A DNA stretch of 64,000 nucleotides from Atrichornis clamosus (GCA_013400975.1 WBMZ01000345.1:248001-312000), one strand, 5' to 3'. Numbered from the stretch's first letter, positions 38,401 to 54,193 are shown. Translations and numbers: made by a program. Notes: generated from the sequence alone by a model not told the origin.

Positions 38401-41400
38401 GATGGTGTTTTCAGACATACTGAAAACATGTGAGGCATTTACATCATACTTTTATATTAGGAGGGAAGTCTGAATAGACCCTTTTCTCTTCTCTAACTTC
38501 TTTGTAGCTGTATCAAGTTACTGTAAAAATAAAATGTTAGATAAGAATTTAGATTAGTAAGCAATGAGCCATTAAAGACAAATCAAAATTATCCTGACTT
38601 TGCCTGAAGTAGATGGGAAATAGAGACCCAAACGCACTGCTGGGAAAATGCCTGGCAGACTGAGTGTTCAGAAACAACAGAGACAGGAATAGGAAAACGT
38701 TTCCTGTTTTCTTCTGGCTATTAAGGGTTTCTACATCATCTAACATTTTTTAAATACTACATAGCCAGGGATTAACTTCTCTCTGTAACAACCCTGTTAT
38801 GTACAGGAGGGTCTTCAGTCTTTTAAAAATGGAAAAGTGAGGCATAGAATGTAAGGCTGAAATCCAAAATAGACTATATCACAATACCTACAGTGAAAAT
38901 TAAGCAGAATATAGACACATAGATTGAAATCCTTTAAACTGTGGTCATTCATGGCCTGTTTCTGGAGACCCCTAAAGCACTAAGTGCTTTATTCACCAAT
39001 ATCAGTGGTTCCTGTTCCAAGGATATGGGACTCTCTCAGACATACCCTAGAGTTGACGGTACAAAACAATCTGATTAGTTATTTAGTCCATAGTCCCAGT
39101 CATGGTCTCTGACTTATCTTCTTCTTATTTACTGGAAGTGGCAAGGGGAATGTCATGTGGCTCTCTGCAGAATTTAACAACAGATAGCACGTGGTTTGAA
39201 AAGGACAGTGGAAGATAGAGCTAAAATACACAAACACTCTGGAAGAAGGACTGCCCTAGGAGTCTCTGTGTTAATACCTAGGGTAGTGTACTAGCAAAAT
39301 GGAGCTTCCCATTCGAGAAAATAAACACGCACAAGAGACTCTGAAAGATGTATTAAGATAGGGTAAAACAACAGTGAAATGCACAGGGTCATATGACTTT
39401 CACTGATGTCTAAAATAATAGTTTACTGGGGATGACAGAAGAGGAGAAAGTCTCATCAAAGAGTTGACAATGTAATGTAGCCACAGAAGAAGCTATGTAA
39501 TGAACATAAGGAAGTACAATCCCATTGTCCAAAGTTCTAGTGACAATGCACAACAAATACTTTGCAGAGCATTAGTCCTTCATTTACAAAAAAAGTTTAA
39601 TAATAACCATAAACTACCTAGACTGAGAAAAGGCATGAAAAGATCACCTTGGAAAAGAGGCTAAAACAATCTCAAGAAGGAAACCAAAGTAAGCAGACAG
39701 GAGGGTAAACAAATAAATAATAAAGGGTGTTGGGAGAAAAATAAACAGACATAAACTACCCATGACTAAATCTCTAACCTACAGAAGAGTGTAGTTTCAG
39801 AATACAAACTGGGGCCAAAATTTTACTTTTAATCCATTAAACAATGATGTTGTGGTGCATGGTTGTCTGAAACCGCAGGGGACTGACTGGATGTCAGCAG
39901 GCCAAAGGGTCACTTTTCATTTCATTTTCTAAGATGCAAGAGAATTGTCAAAGGGAACTGAAATGTTTTCCAAGATTTCTAAGTGTATGATAAGGGATAG
40001 CTGCTTGGTTAAAAATCACATTAGTGAAAGACAAAGCTGAACAGTACATTTGAATATTGTGATGCTTGCATATATAAGGTAAGTCAACATTCTGAGTATA
40101 CAGAATGATATCCAAAGAAATCAGTCTAACTTTCCTGAAGTCTATAAATATAGGAAAAGTAGTAAATACATACTGACTTTCCACTATTGATACTTATATG
40201 ATTATATTTCAGAATGCATTTCCAATTTCAGAAAATAATGTATATTTAATGGTTAATTTTCAAAGATCTAAGGTTAGAAATTAATCCAGTTATGCATGTG
40301 GAAAAGGCAAAAGATGAACCTTCCCTGTTGTGATGTGATTCATATCAATCGCCTCTGGAGATCTTCGTGTTATGAGTTCATACACCTTCCAGCCTGTACT
40401 GCCAAGTGGTTCATGGGTCCATCTACAAACCACAGCTACCATTTTTATTCTTATCTTTGCCACTAATTCAAAGCTGAATCTGGTCCAATGATGTGATTAA
40501 TAAAAGAATACCAAAGTAATCTAACAGACTAATTTTGAGTTAGCACCCTTTATAAATCTAGATAAAAGCCATTTCATAATCTTTTCAGAGATATTTCTTT
40601 CCTAGGGGGAAAACAACATGGCATCTCAGAGGACAAGCACAGACTACCCTAAGATTCCTCAGTGTATACCTTATACTAAACTTGTTTATCTGCCCAAGAA
40701 AAGAGAAACAGGAAAAAGAATTGTATTAAATAAGGGCAGGTCCTGATGGTAATGAGAGGGTGAAGTAAACATGAAGTCAGAATATACCTTGTAATTTCAG
40801 TGTAGGTGTACTTCCAATGGTTACCTTTTAGTCTCTACTTTTTGCCTTCTGACATCTTAAATACATACATGTATGTATGGGGATTCAAGGTAAAATTGGA
40901 GCACTTTTAATGTGGCACCACAGTCTGATCGGTCCTAATTGGATCTTTTATATATGCAGGAAGATAAATTATTTGATTTTACTGCCTACAGTGAATTCAC
41001 AGGTGTGGCAGTTCTAAAGGCTTTTTTTTTAATGGAGGAGGTGATTTATTACTGTATAAGTGAAAACCCAGGAGCTTCCAAGTGTCAGCATTGCTAACAC
41101 TTTTTCAAAATCTAAACACTCTTCGGTCTGACCTCTTACACTTTATATGACCATAAAACACAGAGATGCTTTGTTGAAATACATTTTAATTATTTAATGG
41201 TTCTCCTTCCCTCTAGCAATATCTTCTTTCTAAGGTGTGTTCCAAATTATGTATGGTCCACCAAGGAATGACAGAACAGGTTTTTAATCAGAAAGAATTC
41301 CTTCCTTTAGGTTGGTGGTAGTATCTTCTTGGGATTATTCAGGATGGTACATGTTCTTACACATAGTCTCCTAACATATTCTGTGCTATAAAGACTTGTT

Positions 41401-41599
41401 TATACAGGGATAATAGCTTCACTAGAGGATAGTAAATGAAATGGTGTAATTGAATGGAGGGCTAAAACATGATTTGGTTTTGAATTCCCTGCTTTTTATT
41501 TGCTAGCATTTGTCGTGTCTTATTCAGTGAAAATGCCAAGGTGTTTGCCTGACCCCCAACTGAAAGTCAAAGTGCTCAGTCATGTCCTACGAGACACAG

Positions 41600-41695
41600 G
41601 TGTGTGTGTCTGTGCCTAGGTACATACATATATTTGGTCTACATATATTTGTACATATGTATTCTTGGCTGCTCACACATATGCACATACGTGCT
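41600..41695. repeat. Impure TG/TA/CATA simple-repeat tract
   Basis: The tract starts with a short (TG) run and continues with repeats of tacata and acatatatttg, then cacatatgcacatacg. The open frames across it (41582-41845, 41604-41801) owe their length to this composition. Confidence 0.65.
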
Positions 41696-44600
41696 GTTCT
41701 TGGTGGCTATACAGGATATAATTATATCTTTGCACGTTATCCATGCAATACATGCAACAACTCATGCAGGGAGCATGCAAAATGTGACCATCAAATCATA
41801 ACCTCGACTTTGGATTTATTATATATTAAGAAGAAAACTATGTGATGTCTGGGAAATAAAGAAGCTGAGATCTTTATATCACTTAGACCAAGCAAATCAG
41901 AAAAGTCCTAACATCAGAGACTTTTCTGGAATGAGGCATAGATATATTTCAAGTATTTAGAAGCTGGAGACATTTAGGAGTTTTTTAAATGCTAGTAATT
42001 AACTGTTAACTGACGTGGTTCCTTAGGAAAAATTCAGGTTTTAAACAAATCCAAACACTAGTTAACATAAGTGATGATCAGATAGCAGTAAAAAGACTGG
42101 TCTGTATATAAAAATAGTAGACTAAAAATAGTAAATTTTTGCCTAGCAAGAACTGCTCCCAAAATCTATTGCAGCATTGAGTTAAACATTTTTACTCTCA
42201 CCGGCCACAATGAAATACTGATACAAAAGTGCGTTTTTATTTTCAGTACATAGAATGATTCTAAAACCTAAATATCCTCAGCTCACTTTCAAGCCCATGT
42301 TTATCAAGACACAGACATTTTCTGTAAAATATTTTCTATGAACAAACCCAATTGATTTCACAAAAATAAATTACTACCAGATTTTTGTTCCTTCACTTGC
42401 TTCGCCTAAAACAAATGCCATTTGCTTTCATCACATAATATCATTATGAAGATATATCTTCTTATTTTCAGATCAAATAATCACTGTAACAGCAACTTGA
42501 TTGCATGAAGAATAGTGACTATCAGGATATATTATCATTATAGAATATTCACTTAAGGAAAATTTAAAGCAAAGTTCTACCATTTCATTATCATGACAAA
42601 TGAAGACTAAGTCATTTTACCCTGACATTCCCTTATGTAACTTCCAAAAGAGCTCAAAGTGTACAGCAATTAGCATCAGTTTGGAAAGATTCTTTTTCTT
42701 TTACAAGTAGTAGGACATAATAGATGGAATCAGCTTGAGGAGGGTATTGCCTGACTGAATTGCACCATTCTTGATTACACTTTAAAGCAGCATGACATTG
42801 TTTTCAGTATATCAAATTACATGACAGTAAAAGCAATAATACACATGCTTTCTGAATTGACATTCCTTGTCTTCAATTTTTAATGCCAAAGTGCACTATT
42901 ATGATGGCATTATTTATGTTATCATGATTAGCAAATAATACTTTTCAAAACAATTCAGGAAATATCTAGTTTGAAATAGGCTGCACTCTGGAACTAGAAT
43001 GGATCCAAGGTGTTAGAAAATGTTGCTGATGCAAAGAATTAGAAACAAACTGAAATCTTGGGCTATATATTCCATTTGAAGGTTTTGATGTAAAATACTT
43101 AGCAAATCCTTGAATGATTTAGCCTTTAAAGAAATGTAATATCAGAAAATATTATGGAAGCCTTTATCAAAGCCTATAGACTAAACTGAAAAATGTTTCC
43201 AACACACTTGTTGTAATGTATCTTATTTCTGGAGAAAAAAAGCAATTTTTATATAAACCACAGAAAAAATTTTGCCAGTGAAAACCAGGCTTGCGCTTTT
43301 ATATCTGAATAAAGTTTGGCTGATGTCCCACGCTTGAAACAGAGGTGTAATTCAGTAGTGATGGTTACTCCACTGAAGGTGGATGCCAAAGCAATGGAAT
43401 GACAGGGATTTCTTCCCCACGCTGCTGTGAGTTTCAGATCCTCAGCACGGTTTGAATGGGTCTGGTGGGAACTAGCTCAATAATGTGCGTGGTAGCAATG
43501 TTACTAAATTTCATTGTTTTAATCTGTACAACATAAGTATAACACAAGTATAATAACTTATTTCTATTATTTGTCTTACACCAAATGGAACCAAACAAAT
43601 CACTAATTGAAACTGGTAGGTTAGGGAAAATAATAATCACAGCAGTCACATTAGAGGATAAACTTGTTTCAACAGTTTTGATTAGATTGGTGCAGATATT
43701 CTCCAAGCAAAATTTTATTTAAATACCTTCTTGTGGAAATTGACTTTGAAATCCTTCCCTTGCACATTCACATGCTGTCTTATCAGGCAGGATACAGCGA
43801 TCAAAAAGCACTCCACTGCAGCTTCAGGAATTAATCTCTCTCTGTATCTCTCTGCAAATAGAAGACCTGAGCAGGTCAAGGTGACTGAGACAAGGTTAAT
43901 CATGAGGCATTTTACACCACTGGCTACAGAAATTGTCAACCATGCTGGCCAATTTCACCAGATCTTTCTCCTTTCTTTCCAGGGCATAGATTATTTTTTT
44001 GGTGAAGGAAAGACAGTGTTTACAGACCTCTCCCCTGGGATTCTGACATAAGATGACAGAAGAGAATCTGTGTCCCTCCCAGCTCTGTACAGAGTGGAAA
44101 ATGCACCAGTTCAATCATGACACAAGAGTTTGAAAAAATTCATTGTAAACTGAGATCAAAACAGAGAAGTGCTCATAATTTTTGGAAAAAAATGGAGTGC
44201 TAATAGCAGTGTTTCCCAAATTCTCTCCCTGTAACTGTTCACCAGCTGTTTCTGATACCATTTCTTCACAAAATAGTTAAAGCCTCAGAAACTTCTCCTA
44301 GACTTCTTCAGGTAACAAGGTATAGCAATAATAAAATACTGAGAAAAAGAGAAAATGGAAATCAAAGTAAATTAGAAGTTATTAGGTATGTGGAAGTGAC
44401 AAAGAATAATAAGTGCATTTGGGAAAACCAGCTGTTGGCAGAGCAAAAGACAAAAAAACAAGTCTTTTAAGCATATTGAAAAGATCAATCTTTTATTCAT
44501 TATCAGATGGAAATGGTAATGCTAATACAACAGCAACAACTAATGTGCAGATTGAAGTGTTTAATAAATATTTCTATTTTACATTTAGGAAGATGCAGGA

Positions 44601-47600
44601 TAATGTACAAGTTGACAAATGTGGACGACTTCAAATTAATAACTAAACAAGCTGTTAATGAACACTTAGTAGTGATGGTCAAACTTACAAAGCAGTGGAC
44701 AATCTCTGGTCTTCATATGGTCCTTCAAATAAATCTGGAACTCCAAGGAAATGCTAAAATATTGCAAGAGAATTGTGCTAAAGTCACAAAAGACAAAGAG
44801 GATGACAGGAATAACCACTGATATTAAACGAGACAAACTCTTGGAAAACCTGTTACAGGAATCAAATAATTTAATTTTTAATTGTCTTACAGGAAATTGA
44901 TCTTGTCAGGCAAAATTGACTTAATCATTGGATGAAATGGCAAATTCGTTTAAGTGTTTTTGCTGTAAAAGTATAAGACTAAAGTACTAATAAAGGCATT
45001 TGAATTAGCACTTCTTGTGCTTAATGAGAAGATTAAAAACTTTCTTATTAGCCAAGCTTGAAAGGAGTGTCTGTGAGACTCACAATTTTTCTAATAACAT
45101 CTATATTTAATAATATTCAATGACCAGTGCTCAGATTGGAATATAAAATCTTGTTTATAAAATAACATGCAAAATAAAACAGATTTCTTGGTTAGAGATG
45201 TCTTTTCAAAATCTTTGATTCAGTACAGATAAAATTAAATATTTACAGCAAGAAACAAGGAATGCAGGCCTCACTTGGGAATAAAAACTACAGAAATTGT
45301 GGGAGGTCAGGTCCCAAGGAACCACCATGACGCTAAAAGTGTTTAATACAATTGTTATTGGCACAAACAAGGACTAGCAAAAGATTTTACCTCTGTTTAA
45401 TAAGAAGTAGATTGGAATATTCTGAAAAGAACCTATCTGGGAAGTAAAAATTCTTCTCCGATAAAATATTGGCGTTTTAAAAACTGAATTAAGGTGAAAA
45501 TAAAAAATGGCAAACAACTTCATAAAATGAAATTTCTTCAGAAATCTATCTCACAAAAGAGAACACAAAGTAAAAACATGACAAAACTTCTCAGCTGGCA
45601 TGCACACGACAGTATCTGAAGTTCAAGTCAGAAGTCTATCAGCTATCACATGGATTTTTCCAGTTTGATATATTAGATGTAGAAATATTTTTTTGGAAAG
45701 TTTTAGTTTTACAAAAAGGAATATTTTCCCATTAAAATGTTTCAACTATATCTGGTTGTTTATAACAATTTTTTCAAACAGCAAGATTTTTCAAATATTT
45801 AAAATAAAGCTCCATGAAAATATTCTAGTACTGAGCACCTTAGTTGAAAGAAAGCACCAGATATGAAGTGACTTCTTAAGTTATAGAAAGAAACTGACAG
45901 TGAAACTAAAACAAGTGAAACAAGAAATAAGGAATTTAGTCTATAATCAGGGTGGTTAGCCACCGGACAGGGTTTCTACAAAACAGTAACATACTCTGCA
46001 GGTCAGCTTTTATTTCCTTCTAGTCTAATTTTTGGATAAAATGTAATACCACATGTTATAAAGGAGATCTGACAGGATGGTGTACTATGATCTAGTAATC
46101 CATTCCAGGCATAAATTTTCAAGATGTGTGGTAGAGGTTGCCCTTCCTGACACTGACAGTGCTTTCCAGTTGTGGGTGACTACACAAAGCATTAATTAAG
46201 CTCCCCATTGCCCTGTAACTGCCAAGGTTATTCCAATAGCTTCAGAAACCAATGCAATATGAATAGAGAGCATTATATGTTAACATTGGATTTCGACAGA
46301 TTTCTCCCTTTATCCTCAAAGAGGATAATTGTAGCAAAGATCATTCTCCATAGGAGAACTGTAGCAAACAATTATCTATACTAGTTCAATGCACGGAGCC
46401 AAATTCTCCTCTTATTTAAATATCTAAATTTTTTTTTTTAATATTTTTAAAATTTGTTCATAGAGTCACTCTCAATAAAGAAGCTGAGTTATCGGGTGGG
46501 ACATGTCCAAAGACTTAAATTATCTTTTGTTAAGGCACAGGATAGTTCATAACTCAGCAAGAAATAAATTCTTCCCTAGATGTTATATTTGATTAGCATT
46601 CCACTAAAGCAAATTCTATATTGCATGCAAAGAATGTATCTTTATTTTAATTGAACAAGTTAATCAATATGATCAAGAGGGCATAAAAGCAGGAAAATTG
46701 TCATTCTGTCAGGCAACAATGTTTCACATCACATCTCAGAAGAGGAAAGGAAATTGTATTTAGTTTAGTTTTGTTGCTTTATGTACAACCCTCATTTTCT
46801 CTTCCTTCCTGCTATCATGTTCATTCACTTTATCATCTCCTGCTTCTGCCTCATGGAGCAAGGCAAGCCTTCTACCACCGGGAAACAGAAGAAATAGGAC
46901 TGATTTACATCTGAGTTACAACCCTCATAAAATTACCACACTTAGCAGACATCTTATTTAAAATGTTATTTTATACACCTTTTATCAAAATATCAAACCC
47001 ATTGAAACAACAAAGAAAGCAATGTTTTGCCCAATACTTACTACAATTGTTCCTACAGTGTTTTTAAAATATTAAATTAAGAACCAACATTCCCTCAGGA
47101 AATAAATGAAGAAGCGACAGTGCAAGCAGATCACTCACCCACTGCTGCATTGCCTCTAGACAGCAATTGCTCACAACAGCTAAGAAGAGATAGCAAGAAA
47201 AGAATCTCATATCCAGCTGAAATGGCACAGGGAATTTGGGAAGGCAGAACGCAATTACCTGAGATGGAATTTCATCAGAATGATAAGGTTATACCAAGGG
47301 AACATTAATGACCACTATAGAGCCTCCTTTGAAGTAGAAAGCCAGGACTCGGGTGTAATAATGCACTCAAAGAATTCAGGGTGTAGGCCAAAAAGAGATT
47401 TCAGTTTTCCTGCATCTCCTGGTTCGCACACTGAAACACAGTTTGCCCCTTTTGAGGCATTTTTTCTCTCCTAGTGATCATCACTAGAGTACCTGGGTGA
47501 CAGACCTAAAAGAGGACTGAGGTGCCATGGGTGATATAAGCAGAATTTAGTCATGAAACAAAGGTAAAACTGCAGGACTGAAAGCCTCATGACTATTCTC

Positions 47601-50009
47601 AGCAGAAAGCAAAGCCAAAACCCTGAAGGGTCTCAAGGATGCTGAGGGGGATACGTGCTGTGCAGTGCACATTGCTCTCTTAGACTGTATACACCTTGCA
47701 ACAGGTGACTTTGCAAAGCCTTATCAAGACTTCTTTATCCTTTCTCGGCTATGAGCAGCCATGAAGGAAGCGGACGCCACACAGCCCTGAAAACCTAGAA
47801 ACGCTCTCAGTTAAGATAAGTTTCAATACCTCTGACAAAGATAATAGGACTGTGTTCTTAACTGTGGATTATTCCTGCAGGAAAAGTTTGATCTAATGTA
47901 TTGCCAGATGTAATAAAAATAAGATGCAGCACAGCATAGCTCCACCTCACTAAGGCTGTAAGTACATAAACTGTTTGGATATATTATTTCCTTGACATCT
48001 TAGATTACAATGTTATTTTTTCTTGGCACTTTTAGGAACTGGAATATAATGAAGTTTTGATGAACTGGAATATGGTCTGCTGCTTCTAACAAATCACTGT
48101 GACCAAAGTTGACTTTATTAGAAAGATTAATTTTTTATACAAAGTACTTATGATTGGACAAATTCAGTGTGGATTTTTTTAAGCATTCATAATTAATTAC
48201 ACAGCGGTTCCTATGTAAAGACAAATACAACCTTGACTGAAGAGAGGGAAGTAAAAAGTTGGTTTATTATAGATTAAATTCCATCTGGAGAACAGCCTTC
48301 ATGACAAATAGAAAATACACTCTCTACATCTTCAAAAAATATACAACTATCAGTCATTTCCAGTCAGGAATAAAGATAAAAATTATCTCTGTTAATTTTG
48401 ATCTGTTCTATAATCCGAGAAATCTGGGTATATCAGGAAATCTGTACAACCCTTTTCACTTCTGCTCAGTTGGAACACTTCTGTTTTTATTGGTTTATTT
48501 GATTCTATCTCCTTTTGCTGGTTTAAAGACAAGGCTGTTGCCTTTATAGCTATTCAAATTAACCCAGATTTGGGTTGCAGTGCGTGTTGAACAGGAACAG
48601 TACAGATCTTAAGCCTGTTATGCACAAGGGTCCATAGTCCCTAAGTAATGTGAAAGAAAATAATACACCCTGCATAGTGTGATACATTGCCACAAGTATA
48701 TTTCTGTTGTTCTTCATCTGTGCAATTACCTCTGGTCTCTTTCCTTTAGGATCTGGTTATTGATTGTAATCTGTAAATGTCACTCCATTTAAGAGCCATG
48801 TTTCAAGGAGGTAATTTCCCATATACTAATGTAGGGAGACAAATTAGCCATTCTCAAACAATTTTTTATTTCAAGGCCCATACTCTTTCTTAAAAATAAA
48901 ACATTTGGATTTGATATTTTAATGTAACACTTTATTTTGTTCAAAATTCTCTATCAACAACGTAACATAATATGAAATTAGTTTATTTCCCTCAAAAAAT
49001 ACACCTGCTTTACCCAACTTCAAATTTCTTTCTATCTGATGGAAAGGTGGAACTCCATCTAGATATTGATCCGTAAACCCTTCTGTGGCAAAATTGGCAG
49101 CAGTTTGCAGTGCCTCTGCGTTTATCATGGAATAGAAAGATAGAAGTCCTAAAGCAGATATGCTTTTGTTCAGCACCTTACATGACCACATCATTTTCCA
49201 AACAGTCCTTTTTCCATAGCTCTTGATTATGGGTAGCATATGGAACCGCTTGGAGAACAAAATCCTCTCTGTCTTGAAGAACAAAACACTTTCACAGTGG
49301 CAGATTTATCTTATCTATTCAGACAGTAATACAAGCAATTAGTCTGAATTCACAGAGTATATTATCTATATTCCACATGAGACTTGGCAAGTTAAAATAT
49401 GTTCCTTTAAGTCAGATAATATCCTGCTAGAATTAACATCTCATCTTTGAAATTATGAAAAAACACACCAATATTTATGAACAAATGAACTTCTGGCGAA
49501 CACTATCCAGAGAAATACTGATGTTGTTAATATATCTGATCTGTAACTATGCTTCTTATAGACTTATTTTGTTCTCACAGAAATTAATTTAAAGTGCTAA
49601 AAATGTCTCCTTTCAGAACATTTTGTATTCCATTTGTGGACAGAGTTGCTTTTATAGTTTGGTTCAACACTGACTGAAAATGTGTTGTCTTTCATTACCT
49701 TATGTTTCCTTACTCCTTTCTTGGTCACTGTATTGAAGGGAAAATACTTTTTTAAAATCTCAAAGTTCAATTCAAAATAATTTCATTCTTGATGAAATAT
49801 TAAATAAGAGTTCTCAATTTTGATGTATGCATATCATAATGGTTCCAATAAATAACGCCTATAAGTATAGAAATATAAATGCATACAACAAGGCCAACAA
49901 ATATATCCACAAACACATATATATGAATATAAAAAGAAAAGGTATTTTTTAGAGAATGCGAACTCTGATGAAGTGACATGGAATAGCTACTAAAAATAAT
50001 AGTGTGCAC

Positions 50010-50054
50010 AAAGAAGTCCTAATGACCTAAAGAAGTCCTAATGACCTAAAGAAG
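50010..50054. repeat. Tandem duplication, 19-bp unit, 2.4 copies
   Basis: The unit aaagaagtcctaatgacct occurs twice with no mismatch (50010-50028 and 50029-50047), followed by seven bases of a third copy. Identity between copies suggests a recent duplication. Confidence 0.95.
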
Positions 50055-53000
50055 ACAAAGCAAACATTGTTTAGACTATAATTCATAGCTATAAGCTAGG
50101 TCAGTGGCCATCCTACAGATGCAGCTGTATTCATTAAAATTCGATATCACTGCACTTGTGTCTAGCAGTGTCCTTTAAAATCTTTAGTTTTATCCCCTAA
50201 AGATCTTTTGGAAATTGAACTTCTTGACCCCACACAGACTTCTCCAGTCATACACATCATTCTGGTTATCTATTACCTGAAAATGTCCTGATGGGGTCAA
50301 AGTCATTATCTGTAAATTCTGAACACCAGAGAGAAGGAAAAAAATAATACAACTTTTTTTATATCCCTAAAACACAGTTTTGGATAAAGAGTATTTTCTC
50401 CCAAGAATCAATAAATACGATGCACAGCTGATGTATCCTTTTAAACATAAGGGAGTCTATGTACTGCAGTATCTAATTGAACACGTAAGGTCTAATGACA
50501 TAAGAACTAATAATAAATGCATAATAATTATTCCAAAATCAGAGATGGATAGACTTTGGAGACAAAAAATGAAAGTGTAACAGAAGTTTGTAAAAAAGAG
50601 AGGTCTCCAGATCATTTATAACTGTAATCACTGTGGCGATATTAGAAATTATGATGACTGAAACTTTCTTTACTTGAAATAGAATGAATTTGACTCTGAT
50701 AAAAGTGTTAGAAGAAGAAGCTTTATAAAAATACATAAAATGCAAAGTCAGTATTAGTGTCAGAAAAAATTCTGGACAAAAAATTGGAAAATAAAATCTC
50801 AACATTATAATCTGTGCTGCTAAATTATATTTCTTAAAATTGTATTAGTGTCAGGTGAATGGAAAGCCATCTTTGAAAGGCTCTGATGGCAAAATATTGG
50901 CAGCTGTTTCTGATATCTGTACTGGGAAAACTGGTAAAACCTGCAACAATCACGGAAACATTAGACTGTGAATTCTGGAAAATAATTGTTTGTTAAAACT
51001 TTATAAAAACATGACTAAAGGGAAATAAGGAGCAGTAATTAATCATTTCTCATTATACAAAAAGCAGAAGATATCAAATACAAGTGGCAAATGAAAAAAT
51101 TACAATACTTTTTCCACAGAAATCAGAGATAAACTGTGCAACTCATTGTCCCAAGATGCTGCGAATGCTAAAAGTTTGCTTGATTTCAGAAGTTATTAGA
51201 CACCTTAATTGAGCAGAAATACATCAAGAACTACTAAACACAAAGCAATGGCATCTAGATTAATCTCTGAGCCATAGGCTGATGGAAGCTGAGACATTGC
51301 ATTTGGGAGCTACTTCTTCAATCTTGCCTTGTTCCTAACCATGTTTTATATTGCTTTCTGGCTGTGTGCTATGAGCCATTGTGCCTCAGTGAAAACAGGC
51401 CTCTGCTGAAAGAGATCACACCTGAAAAGCATGGAATGAAAAATTATGATTATAAATGAATGAAATATCCCAAATTCTTCTGACCTGGGAATTAAAGGGA
51501 ATTAAATATGCATTAAAAATACCTAAAGATGAAAGAAAAAGCATTTCTGAAGACCTACCACTTTTTTTTTTTTCCATTTCCTAACTTTCAGAAAGCTGTG
51601 CAAAGTCATGTTTGCCCTGTCTATTCAGGAAGCACTATCATCAGTCAGTTCTCAAAAGTTATAGTACCCTCAGGAAGAAGAGAACTGTACATAATTGCTT
51701 GATGTGCTTGAACAATGTTCCTCACTACTCTCACTAGATCTGAAACAAGTTTCTCTAAGTTTTTAAGGTAAAGAGTTTATATTTTGTAGAAAATAGCACG
51801 AACTAAGCCAGTTGCCATATTTTTTTTCTTTAGAGTAAGCTAGCAAAATACACAATATTTTATAACTTTAAATAGCTCCGTATTTCACAATATGGCATCC
51901 TGTTATCACCTCATTTTGCATCATTTGCTACCTTATTCACACTAAATCTCATTTAAATCACATCAGGGACATTCCTTTTACCTAAAAGGAAGTTACAGTA
52001 GAGGTAGTCTTCTTCAAAGGGATCCTTATATCCCCTTTTATTTAACCCAGTGCTTTTTAGTAGTCAAAGAAAAATTTCTTCCTTTAATTGGAGGCCTCAA
52101 GCTAGGTGGGATGAGCACACAGTTGCAATGACAGGCATAAGTTCAGCTGGTTGAATATGCATCTTGCCCTGAGCTTCTAAAAAGGGAAACAGCTTCTCAA
52201 TATGATGTTTTATTATTGCTGCCTGTTTTATTGTGAAAACTAAGAATTTGTGTTTCCATCTGAGGCTGAAAGGATTGGCCACTGACTATCTCCTTCTCCC
52301 AGTTCTAGCTTTCATATCTAAAAGTGCCATCACTATAATGCTTTCTCTACAAAGAAAATTATTCAAGAGAGGACAATGAGAATATACTCACCTATATTTC
52401 TAAACTATGAAATATTTTATTTTTATATTGTTGTTTCAATATTTTTCATTTAAAGAACAAAAAAAAAATTAATTAAAAGAGAGTAAATTTCTTAGACTGT
52501 CATTTTTCCAAGATAAATCTTGAAATGGTCTGAACATGCTGCACAGAAGATGCACAGATTTAAATCAGGAATTCTTTATGGAAAGGACTAGTAACACATA
52601 TGAAACAAGACAACATCCAACTCGATATCTCACCTGTCTATGGGAGCAAAGGAGATGCAGGGAGAAGTAAAAAGATATGACTAAAGGACAAACATAACAT
52701 ATGGTATTGTGTTTGAGGGCACTGCAGGCATTGTCTAATCCTGGAAGGAACGTGTTGAACTGTAAGTCTGTAGTAACCAGAGAACTGGAAAAAGGCTACT
52801 TTCTATAGTAGAAATATCTTGAAAATTAGTAGGGAAGATACAGTTTTTGAAGCAAAGCTACTGGTACATACTATATAGATACTTTACAAATTGAGTGGCT
52901 TTTTTACCTCAAAAAGAATACCAAACCAATTATTGTTTTTTACCCCTGTCTGATTACATGTTCCATGTTTCCATCTTGCTTGTGGTCTCCCTCATGCCAT

Positions 53001-54193
53001 TGTAACAGCACTGTACACATTTTCTCCTTCTTTTTCTCTTATGATTTTAAGCTTTGAAGACAGAGTAATTCTTCATCTCTATCAGTAAGTAAAGTCACAT
53101 TTCTCTTTGTGTTACTTCTAGAAGTGGCATAAGCTTTGACTTTTGCACTCTTTTGCCAGCATAGACTGTTCCACAGTCCAGAATATTTTTTTCTTTACAG
53201 TGCAAAAAGGTCAAAAAGGCAGCGAAGTTGAACAGCTTAACAAAGTTGTTTGAAACATGCCTTGTGTGTGGAGTGCATGTTCCTCTGTGGGACACAAAAA
53301 TTGCTTCATGTTACAGGATAGGCTGAGCTCCCACAAACCAGGTGGGCTGAGCCCATGTAAGGCGGCCTCTGCCTCTGCCCTTATTATTTCATAATGTCCC
53401 AGAATGCTTATATTTCAGGATAGTATGGTCTCTATGCAAGTATGAAAATCAGAGTGTCATTAAATGTTCAAGGTAAAAGCTCACCAGGAGAGCTAAAGGG
53501 GCTGGACCCCATCCTCTCTGCAGCATGGGCCAGTCACAGAGGTGGTCATAGTCCTGCTACTCTGGGCAGGATCTGTCACAGGCACAGCAGTTCCTGATCA
53601 GACATGATTTAGATTGTGAGAGATTGAAACTGGCAAATTATTCAAGTCCAGAATGGTCATACAGGGAGCACAAAAGTCTTTTGAGTGAAGCCACAGAATA
53701 CCATCACTAGATGACACGTATTTCTTTACTACTCGAATCTTATCCATTTAGTACAGTCTAAATGTAGATAGAACAAGCTTTGCTGGGTCCTCTCTAGCTT
53801 CTCATCCTTCAGTTTGGAGGAAGAAGTTTTGATCCTTTCTAGGGTATAGAGGTCACTCAGACATGGTATATATATATTAAAAAAACCCTAAAAAATGAAG
53901 CAGTTAGCAGACAGTTATGTCACTGTATCTTTCCTGGAGTAGAAACACCTAAATTTGCCTAGGTCACTTCCTTATTCACATACTTATTTTAGTGCTGCTA
54001 GAACAGATGCTGCCATCGGTTATGGCAGAGCTCTGCAAGGACAGGACCCAGTAGCTCATGCTTGCTTCATCTTCTGCCTGACAACCTGTTTCAGTCTCAG
54101 TGGTACTAAATCACGTACTCTATAACAAAACAAATTCTGACTCTATAAAGCTCAGCCATGCTTGGCTTTGCAATGAGCAGCTCTTTGCATTTC

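Noticed and set aside
43434..44821. Cluster of overlapping open frames on both strands
   Set aside because: They are short and mutually overlapping, with no recognised motif or coherent splice sites; chance frames are the simpler reading.
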